DNA of 56,361 nt, from positions 1-56,361 of the forward strand of contig JAUIJB010000016.1 of assembly GCA_030430455.1 (NCBI GenBank), read 5' to 3'. This stretch comes from Verrucomicrobiia bacterium. Its GTDB lineage: Bacteria; Verrucomicrobiota; Verrucomicrobiia; Verrucomicrobiales; Akkermansiaceae. Shown piece by piece: positions 16,841 through 24,634 of the stretch. Below the pieces are notes generated by a model. The model did no database searches. It was not told where the DNA came from and saw nothing but the letters and a program-made list of their open reading frames with translations. A program made the translations under genes and the position numbers. The stretch's first letter is position 1. Each line of letters opens with the position of its first letter.

Positions 16841-18229
16841 CTACTTGGGCGCCAGCTCGTAGCCCTCGCGACCGTCCTTGACCACCCAGCCGAGCCCGGC
16901 GAGCTCGTCGCGGAGCTGGTCGGAGAGCGCCCAGTCCCTGGCCTCGCGGGCCGCCCAGCGCCGCTCGGCCAGCTCGCGGACCTCGTCGGGCGCCTCGGCC
17001 CGTGCGGGCTCCTCGGGAAGCACCAGGCCGAGGGCGCGGAGGATCCGGTTGAGGCCGGCCAGCGCCGCCGCCGCCGCCTCGCCCTCGAGCTCCCCGGTCT
17101 CCTTGAGGCCGCTGAAGATGCCGCCGAGGCAACCCGGGGTGTTGAGGTCGTCCTGCAGCGACTCCCAAGCCGCCTCGAAGGGGCCGAAGCCGACCTCGCG
17201 GAGCATGATCCCCTCGCCCGCCCGCCCGGCCAGCCCGGCCGCGGCGCGCGCCAACTTGCCGAGCGCCTCGCGCGCCGCCGACAGGGAGTCGAGGGTGAAG
17301 TTCAGCGGCTTGCGGTAGTGGGCGCCGATCAGCACGTAGCGGACCTCCATCGCGCTGAAGCCACGCCCGGCGAGGTCCTCCAGGGTGTGGAGGTTGCCGA
17401 GCGACTTCGACATCTTGCCGCCGTCGACCAGCAGGTGGGCGAGGTGGAACCAGTGCGCCGCGAAGCCGCCACCACAGGCGCAGCGGCTCTGGGCCACCTC
17501 GTTCTCGTGGTGCGGGAAGATCAGGTCGGCGCCGCCCGAGTGCAGGTCGAAGTCGCTGCCGAGGTACTCGCGGATCATCGCCGAGCACTCGAGGTGCCAG
17601 CCCGGCCGGCCCGGGCCCCAGGGCGAGTCCCACCAGTTGTCGCCGTCCTCGGGGCGCCGCGCCTTCCACAGCACGAAGTCGGCGATACTATCCTTCTCGT
17701 ATTCGTCGGCGCTGGCGCGCTGCTCCTGGGTCCTGCCGAGCGACAGCTCGCGGGTGTCGAGGTGGCTCAGCCGGCCGTAGTCCGGGAACGAGCCGATGCG
17801 GAAGTAGACCGAGCCGTCGTCCGAGGCGTAGGCATGCCCCTTCTCCACCAGCTCCCCGATCATCGCGACCTGCTGCGGGATGTGCTCGACCGCGCTGGGC
17901 TCGATGTGCGGGGGCAGGCAGTTCAGGGCCTCGCAGTCGGCGTGGAAGCGGTCGCGCCACTTCGCCGTGAACTCCCCCAGCGGCAGCCCCGCGGCCTGCG
18001 AGTCGCGGATCGTCTTGTCGTCGACGTCGGTCAGGTTGCGGACGTGCAGCGTCGGCATGCCCCCGGTCTCGAGGGTGCGCCGGAACACGTCCTGGAGCAC
18101 GAAGGTGCGGAAGTTGCCGATGTGGGCCGGGCCGTAGACCGTCGGGCCACAGCAGTAGAAACGGTAAGTCTTGCCGTCGATCGGACGGAGGTCCCGAAGC
18201 TGCCGGGTCAGGGTGTCGTAAAGCCGCAT
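16841..18229 (-). CDS. cysS: Cysteinyl-tRNA synthetase
   Basis: Class I aminoacyl-tRNA synthetase that charges tRNA-Cys. The 462-residue protein carries the HIGH-type motif in GPTVYGPAHIGN (residues about 26-37) and KMSKS in GGKMSKSLGN (about 267-276). The zinc ligands that select cysteine are present: the YCCGPT cysteine, the C of ECSAMI, and the histidine of PHHENE. The start MRLYDTLT at 18229 is the usual N-terminus; an upstream extension to 18319 is possible but shows no homology-like features. It lies between a small secreted peptide gene (upstream) and hemB (downstream), all on the minus strand. Confidence 0.96.
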   Translation of the reverse strand: MRLYDTLTRQLRDLRPIDGKTYRFYCCGPTVYGPAHIGNFRTFVLQDVFRRTLETGGMPTLHVRNLTDVDDKTIRDSQAAGLPLGEFTAKWRDRFHADCEALNCLPPHIEPSAVEHIPQQVAMIGELVEKGHAYASDDGSVYFRIGSFPDYGRLSHLDTRELSLGRTQEQRASADEYEKDSIADFVLWKARRPEDGDNWWDSPWGPGRPGWHLECSAMIREYLGSDFDLHSGGADLIFPHHENEVAQSRCACGGGFAAHWFHLAHLLVDGGKMSKSLGNLHTLEDLAGRGFSAMEVRYVLIGAHYRKPLNFTLDSLSAAREALGKLARAAAGLAGRAGEGIMLREVGFGPFEAAWESLQDDLNTPGCLGGIFSGLKETGELEGEAAAAALAGLNRILRALGLVLPEEPARAEAPDEVRELAERRWAAREARDWALSDQLRDELAGLGWVVKDGREGYELAPK

Positions 18230-18334
18230 CGCGCGCCGGTGGTAGTGGCTCACCGCGAGATCGGCAAGACTCCGCCCCGCGACATGGCCGATTCCGCCGG
18301 GAAATCCCCCCGCCGCCACAAGCGGGACCCGGGC

Positions 18335-18535
18335 TCAGCGGGCGACCTGGATCTCGCGCCGGTCCGGCGCCTCTCCGACGACGATCACCTCCACCGGAAC
18401 CGTCATCACCTGGTCGGGCGAACGACTCGCAACCGCCGCGGCGGGGGCGTCGTCGCCCCGCTGCCACAGCGCGAGGGTCAATCCAAGGCACAGGAGCCCC
18501 AGAAGGGGCAGGCCAATCCGACGAATGCAGCGCAT
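18335..18535 (-). CDS. Small secreted or membrane-tethered peptide, unknown
   Basis: A 66-residue peptide with a clear signal or anchor at its N-terminus: basic MRCIRRIG, then a hydrophobic core LPLLGLLCLGLTLALW. After it comes an Ala/Asp-rich stretch and a short strand-like end (TVPVEVIVVGEAPDRREIQVAR). I do not recognise it. Support for it being real is the AT-rich promoter-like region directly upstream (18540-18600) and the good signal segment. It lies about 105 bases ahead of cysS on the same strand and may be co-transcribed. Confidence 0.5.
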   Translation of the reverse strand: MRCIRRIGLPLLGLLCLGLTLALWQRGDDAPAAAVASRSPDQVMTVPVEVIVVGEAPDRREIQVAR

Positions 18536-18539
18536 GGTA

Positions 18540-18600
18540 ACGCCAATTTCGCTAATTTTTTATAATATTCAAGTATTTTTAATAAAAAACCCCTCCGTTT
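18540..18600. promoter_or_regulatory. AT-rich divergent promoter island
   Basis: This is the only strongly AT-rich stretch in the window. On the plus strand it holds a perfect TATAAT (18561-18566). On the minus strand the same bases read TATTATAA, with T-rich sequence upstream. It lies between the minus-strand small peptide gene (start 18535) and the plus-strand two-TM gene (start 18641) and probably drives one or both. Confidence 0.5.
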
Positions 18601-18640
18601 CTCCCGTCACCTCGCCCGGCGGGTCGGGCGAATATCCGCC

Positions 18641-19264
18641 ATGGCCAAGCCTTCGTGGGCGTGCTTCCGTCTTCCCGTGGCCGCCAAGTCCCCGCCAACC
18701 CGTCCCGACCCGTCGGTCGAACCGCCACGCGACCCGCGCATTCGCGAGGTCGTGATCGGCGGGCTGGTGATCGTCACCCTCGGGGCGGGCGTCTGCCTGC
18801 TGGTGATCGCCCGCCTGATGCCGGGCTTCCTTGGCGAGTCCTTCGCGATGCTGGGCGGGATCGTTTCCACGCCCTTCCTGATGGAGGCCAGCTTCGTCGC
18901 CCTCGGACTGACCGTGGTGGTCGCGATCAACCTCCTGCGCCAGAAGCGCGATGGCGATGAATTCGTCTATCTCGAGAGGGCCGAGGGTCCGGGGTCCGAG
19001 GAGCTTCCCGACCAGGCCCGCTGGGCGATCTATCGCGACGAGCCGCTGCCGCCGCCCGCGGATGATCCGCTGGCGGAGATCGAGGGTGCCATCTCGATCG
19101 GCGACCACGAGGCCGCCTGCGAGAAGATCGCCAGCCTCCCCGTGGAGCAGCAGGGCTCCCGCGAGGTGATCGTGCTGCGACTCCGCCTCGCCCGCGAGAG
19201 CGGACGCGACAAACTCGCCGGCGAGCTCGAGGCACGCCTGAAGGAGCTGGCGGAAGAGGGCTGA
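18641..19264 (+). CDS. Two-TM membrane protein, unknown function
   Basis: A 207-residue protein. A proline-rich, basic N-terminus (1-35) is followed by two membrane helices, IREVVIGGLVIVTLGAGVCLLVIARL (about 34-58) and FLMEASFVALGLTVVVAINLL (about 80-100). The rest is a cytosolic acidic, helical C-terminal domain (105-207) with an alpha-hairpin, TPR-like look (EGAISIGDHEAACEKIASLP, RLRLARESGRDKLAGELEAR). Residues resemble no family I know. It stands alone, convergent with the lysine-rich gene after 21 bases. Confidence 0.7.
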   Translation: MAKPSWACFRLPVAAKSPPTRPDPSVEPPRDPRIREVVIGGLVIVTLGAGVCLLVIARLMPGFLGESFAMLGGIVSTPFLMEASFVALGLTVVVAINLLRQKRDGDEFVYLERAEGPGSEELPDQARWAIYRDEPLPPPADDPLAEIEGAISIGDHEAACEKIASLPVEQQGSREVIVLRLRLARESGRDKLAGELEARLKELAEEG

Positions 19265-19285
19265 ATCGAATTCCGGCCGTTGGGA

Positions 19286-19945
19286 TCAGCCCCGCGAGCC
19301 GCGCCGGGCCTGCTCCTCGAGGAAGACCTCCGCGATGCGGAAGCTCCGTCGGCTGAGTTCGCGCGCCTCGTTGTCGCCGATCAGGGCGAGCCCGTCCTCG
19401 CTGACCTCGGCAAGGTAGATCTTCCATGCCTTGCGGGCCACTTCGTCGGGATCGAGGTTCACCCGCGGGGTGGCGGCACTGTCGCCTTCGCCACCACCGG
19501 AGCCCTTGCGGCGCCGGCGCCGGCGCTTCTTGCCGCCGCCATCCTCGGGTCCGGGAGGCTCGGAAATCGTGGCGACCTCTTCCTGGCCATTGTCGCGGCC
19601 GTCTTCATGACTGCGGTCATGACTGCGGTCATGACTGCGTTCCTGGCTGCGTTCCTGGCCGGCCGAATCCTCGGCGGTCTGGGTCCGCGCGTCGCGAACC
19701 ACCTGCTTGGCGCCGTCCGCACGGGCATCGGCATTGCCGGTCTCACCGGCCTCGGCCTGCGGCGCATCGGGCTTGGGATCCGCCACGGCTGCGGGCCCTT
19801 CCCCGGGATCCCCGGCCGGGTCGTCACCGGCGGCCTTCCTGGCAGCCTTCCTGGCAAACTTCTTCGCGGCGGTCTTCTTGCGCGGCGTCTTCTTCTTGGG
19901 TGCCTCCATCTCCTCTTCCCCGGGCACCTGGTTCTCTTCGCTCAT
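19286..19945 (-). CDS. Lysine/arginine-rich histone-H1-like protein with conserved C-terminal helix domain
   Basis: A 219-residue cytosolic protein. Residues 10-40 are an acidic start followed by a histone-H1-type run of Lys/Ala/Arg (KKTPRKKTAAKKFARKAARK). The middle is a charged linker with a short tandem repeat (RSHD units, encoded at 19606-19659) and an oligo-arginine patch (KKRRRRRRK). The last 65 residues are ordered and probably the functional part (DEVARKAWKIYLAEV, GDNEARELSRRSFRIAEVFLEEQ). It may bind nucleic acid through the basic parts (inference). Start ATG 19945 (MSEENQ) is preferred; the frame stays open further upstream. It lies downstream of the pseudopilin genes but is not obviously part of them. 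Confidence 0.7.
   Translation of the reverse strand: MSEENQVPGEEEMEAPKKKTPRKKTAAKKFARKAARKAAGDDPAGDPGEGPAAVADPKPDAPQAEAGETGNADARADGAKQVVRDARTQTAEDSAGQERSQERSHDRSHDRSHEDGRDNGQEEVATISEPPGPEDGGGKKRRRRRRKGSGGGEGDSAATPRVNLDPDEVARKAWKIYLAEVSEDGLALIGDNEARELSRRSFRIAEVFLEEQARRGSRG
19606..19659. repeat. 12-base tandem repeat within the lysine-rich gene
   Basis: Two perfect units of CATGACTGCGGT, then degenerate copies CATGACTGCGTT and CCTGGCTGCGTT and a half unit. On the minus strand they encode the repeated RSHD/RSQE peptide. The units keep the reading frame, so expansion or contraction would be tolerated by the protein. Confidence 0.85.
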
Positions 19946-20101
19946 CGGCGGAGAGCAAGACGCCTCCCCCTGCCGCCGTCGAGCCGAATTCTGCAAAAGA
20001 TCGACTTCACCAGCGCTCCCGGGCGAAGCCCTGGAAAGCGGCCGGCAAAGCAGCCGGCAAGCGACCCCGGCCGGATTCCAACAAGCTCTCGCCGCGGGCG
20101 G

Positions 20102-20659
20102 CTACCAGAGCCGGATGTCATCCCGGTTCTCCTCCGGCATCGTGCCCTCCTCGCCCTCGGCGTAGGGATAAGCGGCGGGGTCGCTCCGGCCGTCCGGTCC
20201 GGCCGACCACAGGTCGAAGCCGGTGTTGATCGCTCCCTGGCCCATCCGGTAGTAGTACTCGGTCCCCCAGGGGTCGACGATCGTCGGCAGCTTGCCACCG
20301 GTGCCCACCCAACCCTGGCGGTCATTGGCCGGATCGAGCTCATCGAGGTAGGCCTGGCCACCGTCCGGCCCGCTGATGGCGCCGGTGTAGAGTTCGCGGT
20401 AGAGACGGCTGCTGCCACGGCCACTCGCACTCGGGTAGTTCGGATAGCTGGCGTGGTCCTGATGATACTTCTCGATCCCCATCTCGAGCAGGGCGAGCTG
20501 ATTCCTCGCCTTCTCGATCGCCGCCTTGGCGCTGGCGTAGCGCACGCCCGTGACGACCAGGCCGGCGAGGATGACGACGATGGCGACCACGACCAGCAGC
20601 TCCATCAGGGTGAAAGCGCCGGGGCGACGCGGCGAGGGCCGATCAGCGGAAATCTTCAT
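20102..20659 (-). CDS. Type II secretion/type IV pilus-like major pseudopilin (GspG-like), copy B
   Basis: A 185-residue prepilin. The leader ends in a prepilin peptidase site, GAFTLMELLVVVAIVVILAGL, with the G-F cut, Glu at +5 and a hydrophobic helix. The GspG-type globular part follows, with PWGTEYYYRMGQG and FDLWSAGPDGRSD, the aspartate-rich calcium-loop region of GspG. It is a close paralogue of copy A (20934-21482), matching in RQLALLEMGIEKY-like, YPNYPS and DELDP segments. A strong terminator lies between the two copies (20840-20873), so this copy must have its own promoter or depend on read-through. Confidence 0.92.
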   Translation of the reverse strand: MKISADRPSPRRPGAFTLMELLVVVAIVVILAGLVVTGVRYASAKAAIEKARNQLALLEMGIEKYHQDHASYPNYPSASGRGSSRLYRELYTGAISGPDGGQAYLDELDPANDRQGWVGTGGKLPTIVDPWGTEYYYRMGQGAINTGFDLWSAGPDGRSDPAAYPYAEGEEGTMPEENRDDIRLW

Positions 20660-20839
20660 GGTGAACTCGGGTCCGGGGGTGGTGTCGAGGGCCGGAGCGC
20701 TTGGAAAAAACCACGCGAACCCCGGAAATGCCCGCCTTGAAAGCTCTTACAAGGATATGGCATCGTCATCACAATGCAATGACATTTCCGTGCGTCCCTG
20801 CCCTGCCTCCCTTGCTCGGGCCGGCGCGGAGCCACCCCC

Positions 20840-20873
20840 AAAAAAAGCGGCCCCGGAGCAGCACTCCGGGGCC
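20840..20873 (-). terminator. Rho-independent terminator between the two pseudopilin genes
   Basis: A perfect 10-base stem, GGCCCCGGAG and CTCCGGGGCC, with a five-base loop (20849-20873). On the minus strand it is followed two bases later by seven T residues (A run at 20840-20846). It lies behind the stop of pseudopilin copy A. Confidence 0.9.
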
Positions 20874-20933
20874 TCAAAACTGCCCGTCAGCGGGCTCGCC
20901 GCGGTTCGCCGCAGCGCGGGGATCGACTGTCGG

Positions 20934-21482
20934 TTACCAAAGGCGGACGTCGTCCTTGTTTTCCTCGGGCATCGACTGGCGGTCGCCATCGGAGTAGGGA
21001 TAGCCGTTCGGATCGGTGTTGCCGTCCGGCCCCGCCGACCAGAGGTCGAAGTCGGGATTGATGGCGCCATTTCCCATCCGATAGTAGTACTCGGTCCCCC
21101 AGGGATCGATGATGGTCGTGCGGCGGCTGCTGTTGTCGAGCCACCCTTGGGCGTTGTTGTCCGGGTCCAGCTCGTCAAGGTAGGCCTCGCCGTCGCGAAT
21201 CGCGTTCTGGTAGAGGTACTGGTAGAGGCGGCTGCTGCCACGGCCGCTCGAACTGGGATAGTTCGGGTAGGAACCGTTGTCCTGGTAGTACTTCTCGATC
21301 CCCATCTCGAGCAGGCCGAGCTGGGTCTTCGCCTTTTCCATCGCCGTCTTGGCGCTGACGAAGCTCATTCCCCCGACGGTCAGGCCGGCGAGGATGACGA
21401 TGATGCTGATCACGACCAGCAGCTCCATCAGGGTGAAGCCGCCGGAGGCGCGGTGACGCGGGAAACGAAGCGGGGTTTTCAT
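20934..21482 (-). CDS. Type II secretion/type IV pilus-like major pseudopilin (GspG-like), copy A
   Basis: A 182-residue prepilin with the processing site GGFTLMELLVVISIIVILAGL and the GspG-like C-terminal part PWGTEYYYRMGNG, FDLWSAGPDGNTD. Pseudopilins of this type form the short pseudopilus that pushes substrates through the secretin, after cleavage and N-methylation by a prepilin peptidase (not in this window). It starts 76 bases behind gspF on the same strand and is followed by a strong terminator. This marks it as the last gene of the gspE-gspE-gspF-pseudopilin unit. Confidence 0.93.
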   Translation of the reverse strand: MKTPLRFPRHRASGGFTLMELLVVISIIVILAGLTVGGMSFVSAKTAMEKAKTQLGLLEMGIEKYYQDNGSYPNYPSSSGRGSSRLYQYLYQNAIRDGEAYLDELDPDNNAQGWLDNSSRRTTIIDPWGTEYYYRMGNGAINPDFDLWSAGPDGNTDPNGYPYSDGDRQSMPEENKDDVRLW

Positions 21483-21558
21483 GGTGATTTCTGGAGTTGC
21501 GGACCCGGGTGCCAGGTGCCGGCGGCAGGGCTGGCTCCGCGGGGAATTCCGGGAGAAA

Positions 21559-22854
21559 TCAGCTGCCGACCGACTGAATCACCTTAATCAGCGGCAGGAA
21601 CAATGCAAATACAACCGAGCCCACCACCAGCGCCAGGATCACGATCATGATCGGCTCGAGGATGGAGGTCAGGGCGGTCACCGCATTGTCGACCTCGTCG
21701 TCGTAGACATCCGCCACCTTGAGGAGCATCTCGGGCAGCTGGCCGGTCTCCTCACCGACGTCCACCATCGAGATGACCATCGCCGGGAAGACGCCGGAGG
21801 CCTGCAGCGGGGTGACGATCGACTCCCCTTCCTTGACGGCCTCGTGGACTTTCTCGATGGCCTGCGAGATCACCACGTTGCCGGCGGTGTCGCGGGTGAT
21901 GTTGAGGGCCTGGAGGATGGGCACACCCGAGGTGACCAGGGTGCCGAGGGTGCGCGAGAAGCGCGCCACCGCGGACTTGCGCTGGATGTCGCCGAAGACC
22001 GGCAGGCGCAGCTTCAGGGTGTCGATCGCCCGGCGGCCGCCCTTGGTCTTGCCCCAGACGTTGAATCCGATCGCCAGCAGCACGATCACCAGCACGAACC
22101 ACAGCACGTTCGGCACGTAGGGCACGCTGGCGCTGAGGAAGAAGTTCGAGGTCCCGAAGACGACCTTGGAGATCGTCGGCAGGTCCTGGTTCTCCATCTC
22201 GGCGAACATCGCCTCGAACTTGGGAACGATGACCAGCATCAGGAAGACGAGGATCGCCACCGCGATGAACATCACGATCACCGGGTAGACCATCGCCGAG
22301 ACGATCTTGTTCTTCAGCTTCTGGGCCTTCTCCTGGTACTCGGCGAGGCGGACGAGGACGACCTCGAGGACACCGCCGAGCTCACCGGCCTTGACCATGT
22401 TGACGTAGAGCTTATTGAAGATCTTCGGGTGCTGCGCGAGCGCCTCGGAGAAGGTCGAGCCCGACTGCACCGAGTCGGCGAGGGCGTTGACCGTGCCGCG
22501 CAGGACCGGGTTGGGCTCCTGCTTGGCGAGAACCGTCAGGCCGCGCAGCAAGGGCAGGCCGGAGTCGATCAGCGTGGCCAGCTGGCGGGTGAAGATCATC
22601 AGCAGCTTGGGCTTCACCCGGCCGCCGGTGGTTCCCTTGGGATCGCCCTTCTTGGGCTTCGCCGCCTTGCCCTTCTTCTTGGCCGCGGACTTCTTGGCCG
22701 GAGCCAGCTTGCCTTTGCCTTCCTCGACGATCTGGAGCGGGTAGTACCCCTGCGCCCTCAGCTGGTTGGCCGCCTCGTCCTGGTTGGGAGCCTCGACGGT
22801 CCCCTGCATCTGCTGTCCGTTGGCGTCGGCGGCGGTGAATTCGAACTTCGGCAT
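21559..22854 (-). CDS. gspF: Type II secretion/type IV pilus inner-membrane platform protein (GspF/PilC family)
   Basis: A 431-residue polytopic protein that anchors the secretion ATPase and pseudopilus in the inner membrane. N-terminal residues 1-45 (FEFTAADANGQQMQGTVEA) are the usual GspF start. They are followed by an unusual lysine/alanine-rich insertion (about 50-80: KKSAAKKKGKAAKPKK). Two tandem F domains then show TRQLATLIDSGLPLLRGL and SRTLGTLVTSGVPILQALN, with membrane helices near 215-240, 265-285 and the C-terminal ALVVGSVVFALFLPLI. It sits between the ATPase genes and pseudopilin A. Confidence 0.95.
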   Translation of the reverse strand: MPKFEFTAADANGQQMQGTVEAPNQDEAANQLRAQGYYPLQIVEEGKGKLAPAKKSAAKKKGKAAKPKKGDPKGTTGGRVKPKLLMIFTRQLATLIDSGLPLLRGLTVLAKQEPNPVLRGTVNALADSVQSGSTFSEALAQHPKIFNKLYVNMVKAGELGGVLEVVLVRLAEYQEKAQKLKNKIVSAMVYPVIVMFIAVAILVFLMLVIVPKFEAMFAEMENQDLPTISKVVFGTSNFFLSASVPYVPNVLWFVLVIVLLAIGFNVWGKTKGGRRAIDTLKLRLPVFGDIQRKSAVARFSRTLGTLVTSGVPILQALNITRDTAGNVVISQAIEKVHEAVKEGESIVTPLQASGVFPAMVISMVDVGEETGQLPEMLLKVADVYDDEVDNAVTALTSILEPIMIVILALVVGSVVFALFLPLIKVIQSVGS

Positions 22855-22935
22855 GGTCTTTGAGTTTTGCTATGCGGCTGCGGAAAAGAATGGACCGGCG
22901 ATCGCAGGCTTGGCGACCGCAAAATGTGTCCCGAT

Positions 22936-24612
22936 TCAGGTGTATTTGAGGACCTCCTCGATGGTTGTTTTACCGAGGTAGATATTACGGAGACCGTCCT
23001 CACGCAGGGTGTTCATGCCGAACTCCATGGCCTTCTGCTTGATCACCACGGTCGGCGCCCGGTCGGTGATCAGCTCGCGGACCGGGTCGTTGATGTCGAG
23101 CAGCTCGTAGAGGCCGGCGCGGCCCTTGTAGCCCGACTCGCCGCAGGTGTCGCAACCCTTGCCGGTGTAGAAGTCCTTGTCGCCCAGCTCATGCGGCGAG
23201 ACCCCGAGCTGGGTCAGGATCGCCTCGCTCGGCTCGTAGGCCGACTTGCAGTCCTTGCAGATCGTCCGCACCAGGCGCTGGGCGAGGATGCCCTCCAGCG
23301 AGGCCGCCACCAGGAAGGGCTCGCAACCCATGTCGATCAGGCGGGTCACCGCGCCCGGGGCGTCGTTGGTGTGCAGGGTCGAGAGCACGAGGTGCCCCGT
23401 CAGCGAGGCCTGGATGGCGATCTGCGCGGTGTCCATGTCGCGCATCTCCCCCACCATGATCCGGTCGGGGTCCTGGCGCAGGAAGGCCCGCAGGACCCGC
23501 GGGAAGGTCAGGCCGATCGACTCGTTGACCGGGATCTGGATGATGCCGTCGATGTCGTACTCGACCGGGTCCTCGGCAGTGAGGAGCTTGTGGTCGATGG
23601 TGTTGATCCGGCGCAGCGCGGCGTAGAGCGTCGTCGTCTTGCCGGCACCCGTCGGCCCGGTGACGATGAAGATCCCGTTCGGCTTCACGATGGTGTCGCC
23701 GATGTACTCGTAGATGTTGTCGGGCAGGCCGAGGGCCTCGAGCGAGAGGTTCACCGACGAGCGGTCCAGCACGCGCAGCACGACCGACTCGCCGTGGTGG
23801 GTCGGCAGCGAGGAGACGCGCATGTCGACCTGGCGGTCGCCGACCTGCTTGACGATGCGGCCGTCCTGGGGCACCCGGCGCTCGGCGATGTTCATGTTCG
23901 CCATCACCTTGACGCGGGAAATGATCGGAATCGCCAGGTGAATCGGCGGCGGGGCCATCTCGTAGAGCGAGCCGTCGACCCGGTAGCGGATCTTGAAGTC
24001 CTTCTCGAAGGGCTCGAAGTGGATGTCCGAGGCGCGCTCCTTGATCGCCTGGAACAGGACCAGGTCGACGTAGCGGATGATCGGCGCCGAGTTCGCCTCG
24101 TTCTCGAGCTCGGCCTGGCTCAGGTCGCCGTCGGGACCACCGAACTCGAGCTGGTCGAGGATGGCGTCCATGGCCTTGGCGTCACCGCCGTAGCTCTCGC
24201 TGATCTTCTCCTCGACGAGGTAGTCGGGAGCCACCGCGAGGACCAGTTCGCGGTCGAGCGCGAAGCGCAGGTCCTCGAGGGTCTGCGGGTTCATCGGGTC
24301 GACCAGGCAGACGTGGAGACCCTCGTCGTCGAGGTTCACCGGCAGGGCGCCGTGCAGCCGGGCCGTGCCGGCCGGGATGAGCTGGAGCAGCTCGTCGGGC
24401 GGCGTCCAGCTGCTGATGTCGACGAGCGGGGCGCCGAGCTCGGAGGCGATGACCGGCCAGACGTCGTCGCGGTTCTGGATGACCTGGAAGTCGGCGAGGA
24501 TCTCCGAGACCTCCTTGCCGCTGTTCTCGACCTCGTTGAGGATGTCCTGCCCCAACGACTGGTCGATCATGCCGCGGCTGACGAAGAGTTCTACAAGCTG
24601 GTTGCTGTCCAT
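22936..24612 (-). CDS. gspE: Type II secretion/type IV pilus assembly ATPase (GspE/PilB family), copy 1
   Basis: A 558-residue cytosolic hexameric ATPase that powers pseudopilus assembly. The N-terminal MshEN/GspE_N-type domain covers about residues 1-150. Walker A is GPTGAGKTTT near residue 316. The Asp box and Walker B region follow (EDPVEYDIDGIIQ, ILRQDPDRIMVGEMRD-like), and a His box is in LSTLHTNDAPGA. A four-cysteine zinc site near the C-terminus (CKDC and CDTC) is typical of GspE/PilB. It starts 23 bases behind the second ATPase gene, so the two are translationally close. It is more than a copy: the N-terminal halves differ clearly, which suggests separate partners. Confidence 0.95.
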   Translation of the reverse strand: MDSNQLVELFVSRGMIDQSLGQDILNEVENSGKEVSEILADFQVIQNRDDVWPVIASELGAPLVDISSWTPPDELLQLIPAGTARLHGALPVNLDDEGLHVCLVDPMNPQTLEDLRFALDRELVLAVAPDYLVEEKISESYGGDAKAMDAILDQLEFGGPDGDLSQAELENEANSAPIIRYVDLVLFQAIKERASDIHFEPFEKDFKIRYRVDGSLYEMAPPPIHLAIPIISRVKVMANMNIAERRVPQDGRIVKQVGDRQVDMRVSSLPTHHGESVVLRVLDRSSVNLSLEALGLPDNIYEYIGDTIVKPNGIFIVTGPTGAGKTTTLYAALRRINTIDHKLLTAEDPVEYDIDGIIQIPVNESIGLTFPRVLRAFLRQDPDRIMVGEMRDMDTAQIAIQASLTGHLVLSTLHTNDAPGAVTRLIDMGCEPFLVAASLEGILAQRLVRTICKDCKSAYEPSEAILTQLGVSPHELGDKDFYTGKGCDTCGESGYKGRAGLYELLDINDPVRELITDRAPTVVIKQKAMEFGMNTLREDGLRNIYLGKTTIEEVLKYT

Positions 24613-24634
24613 GGATCTGGATGGAAAATGGGTT

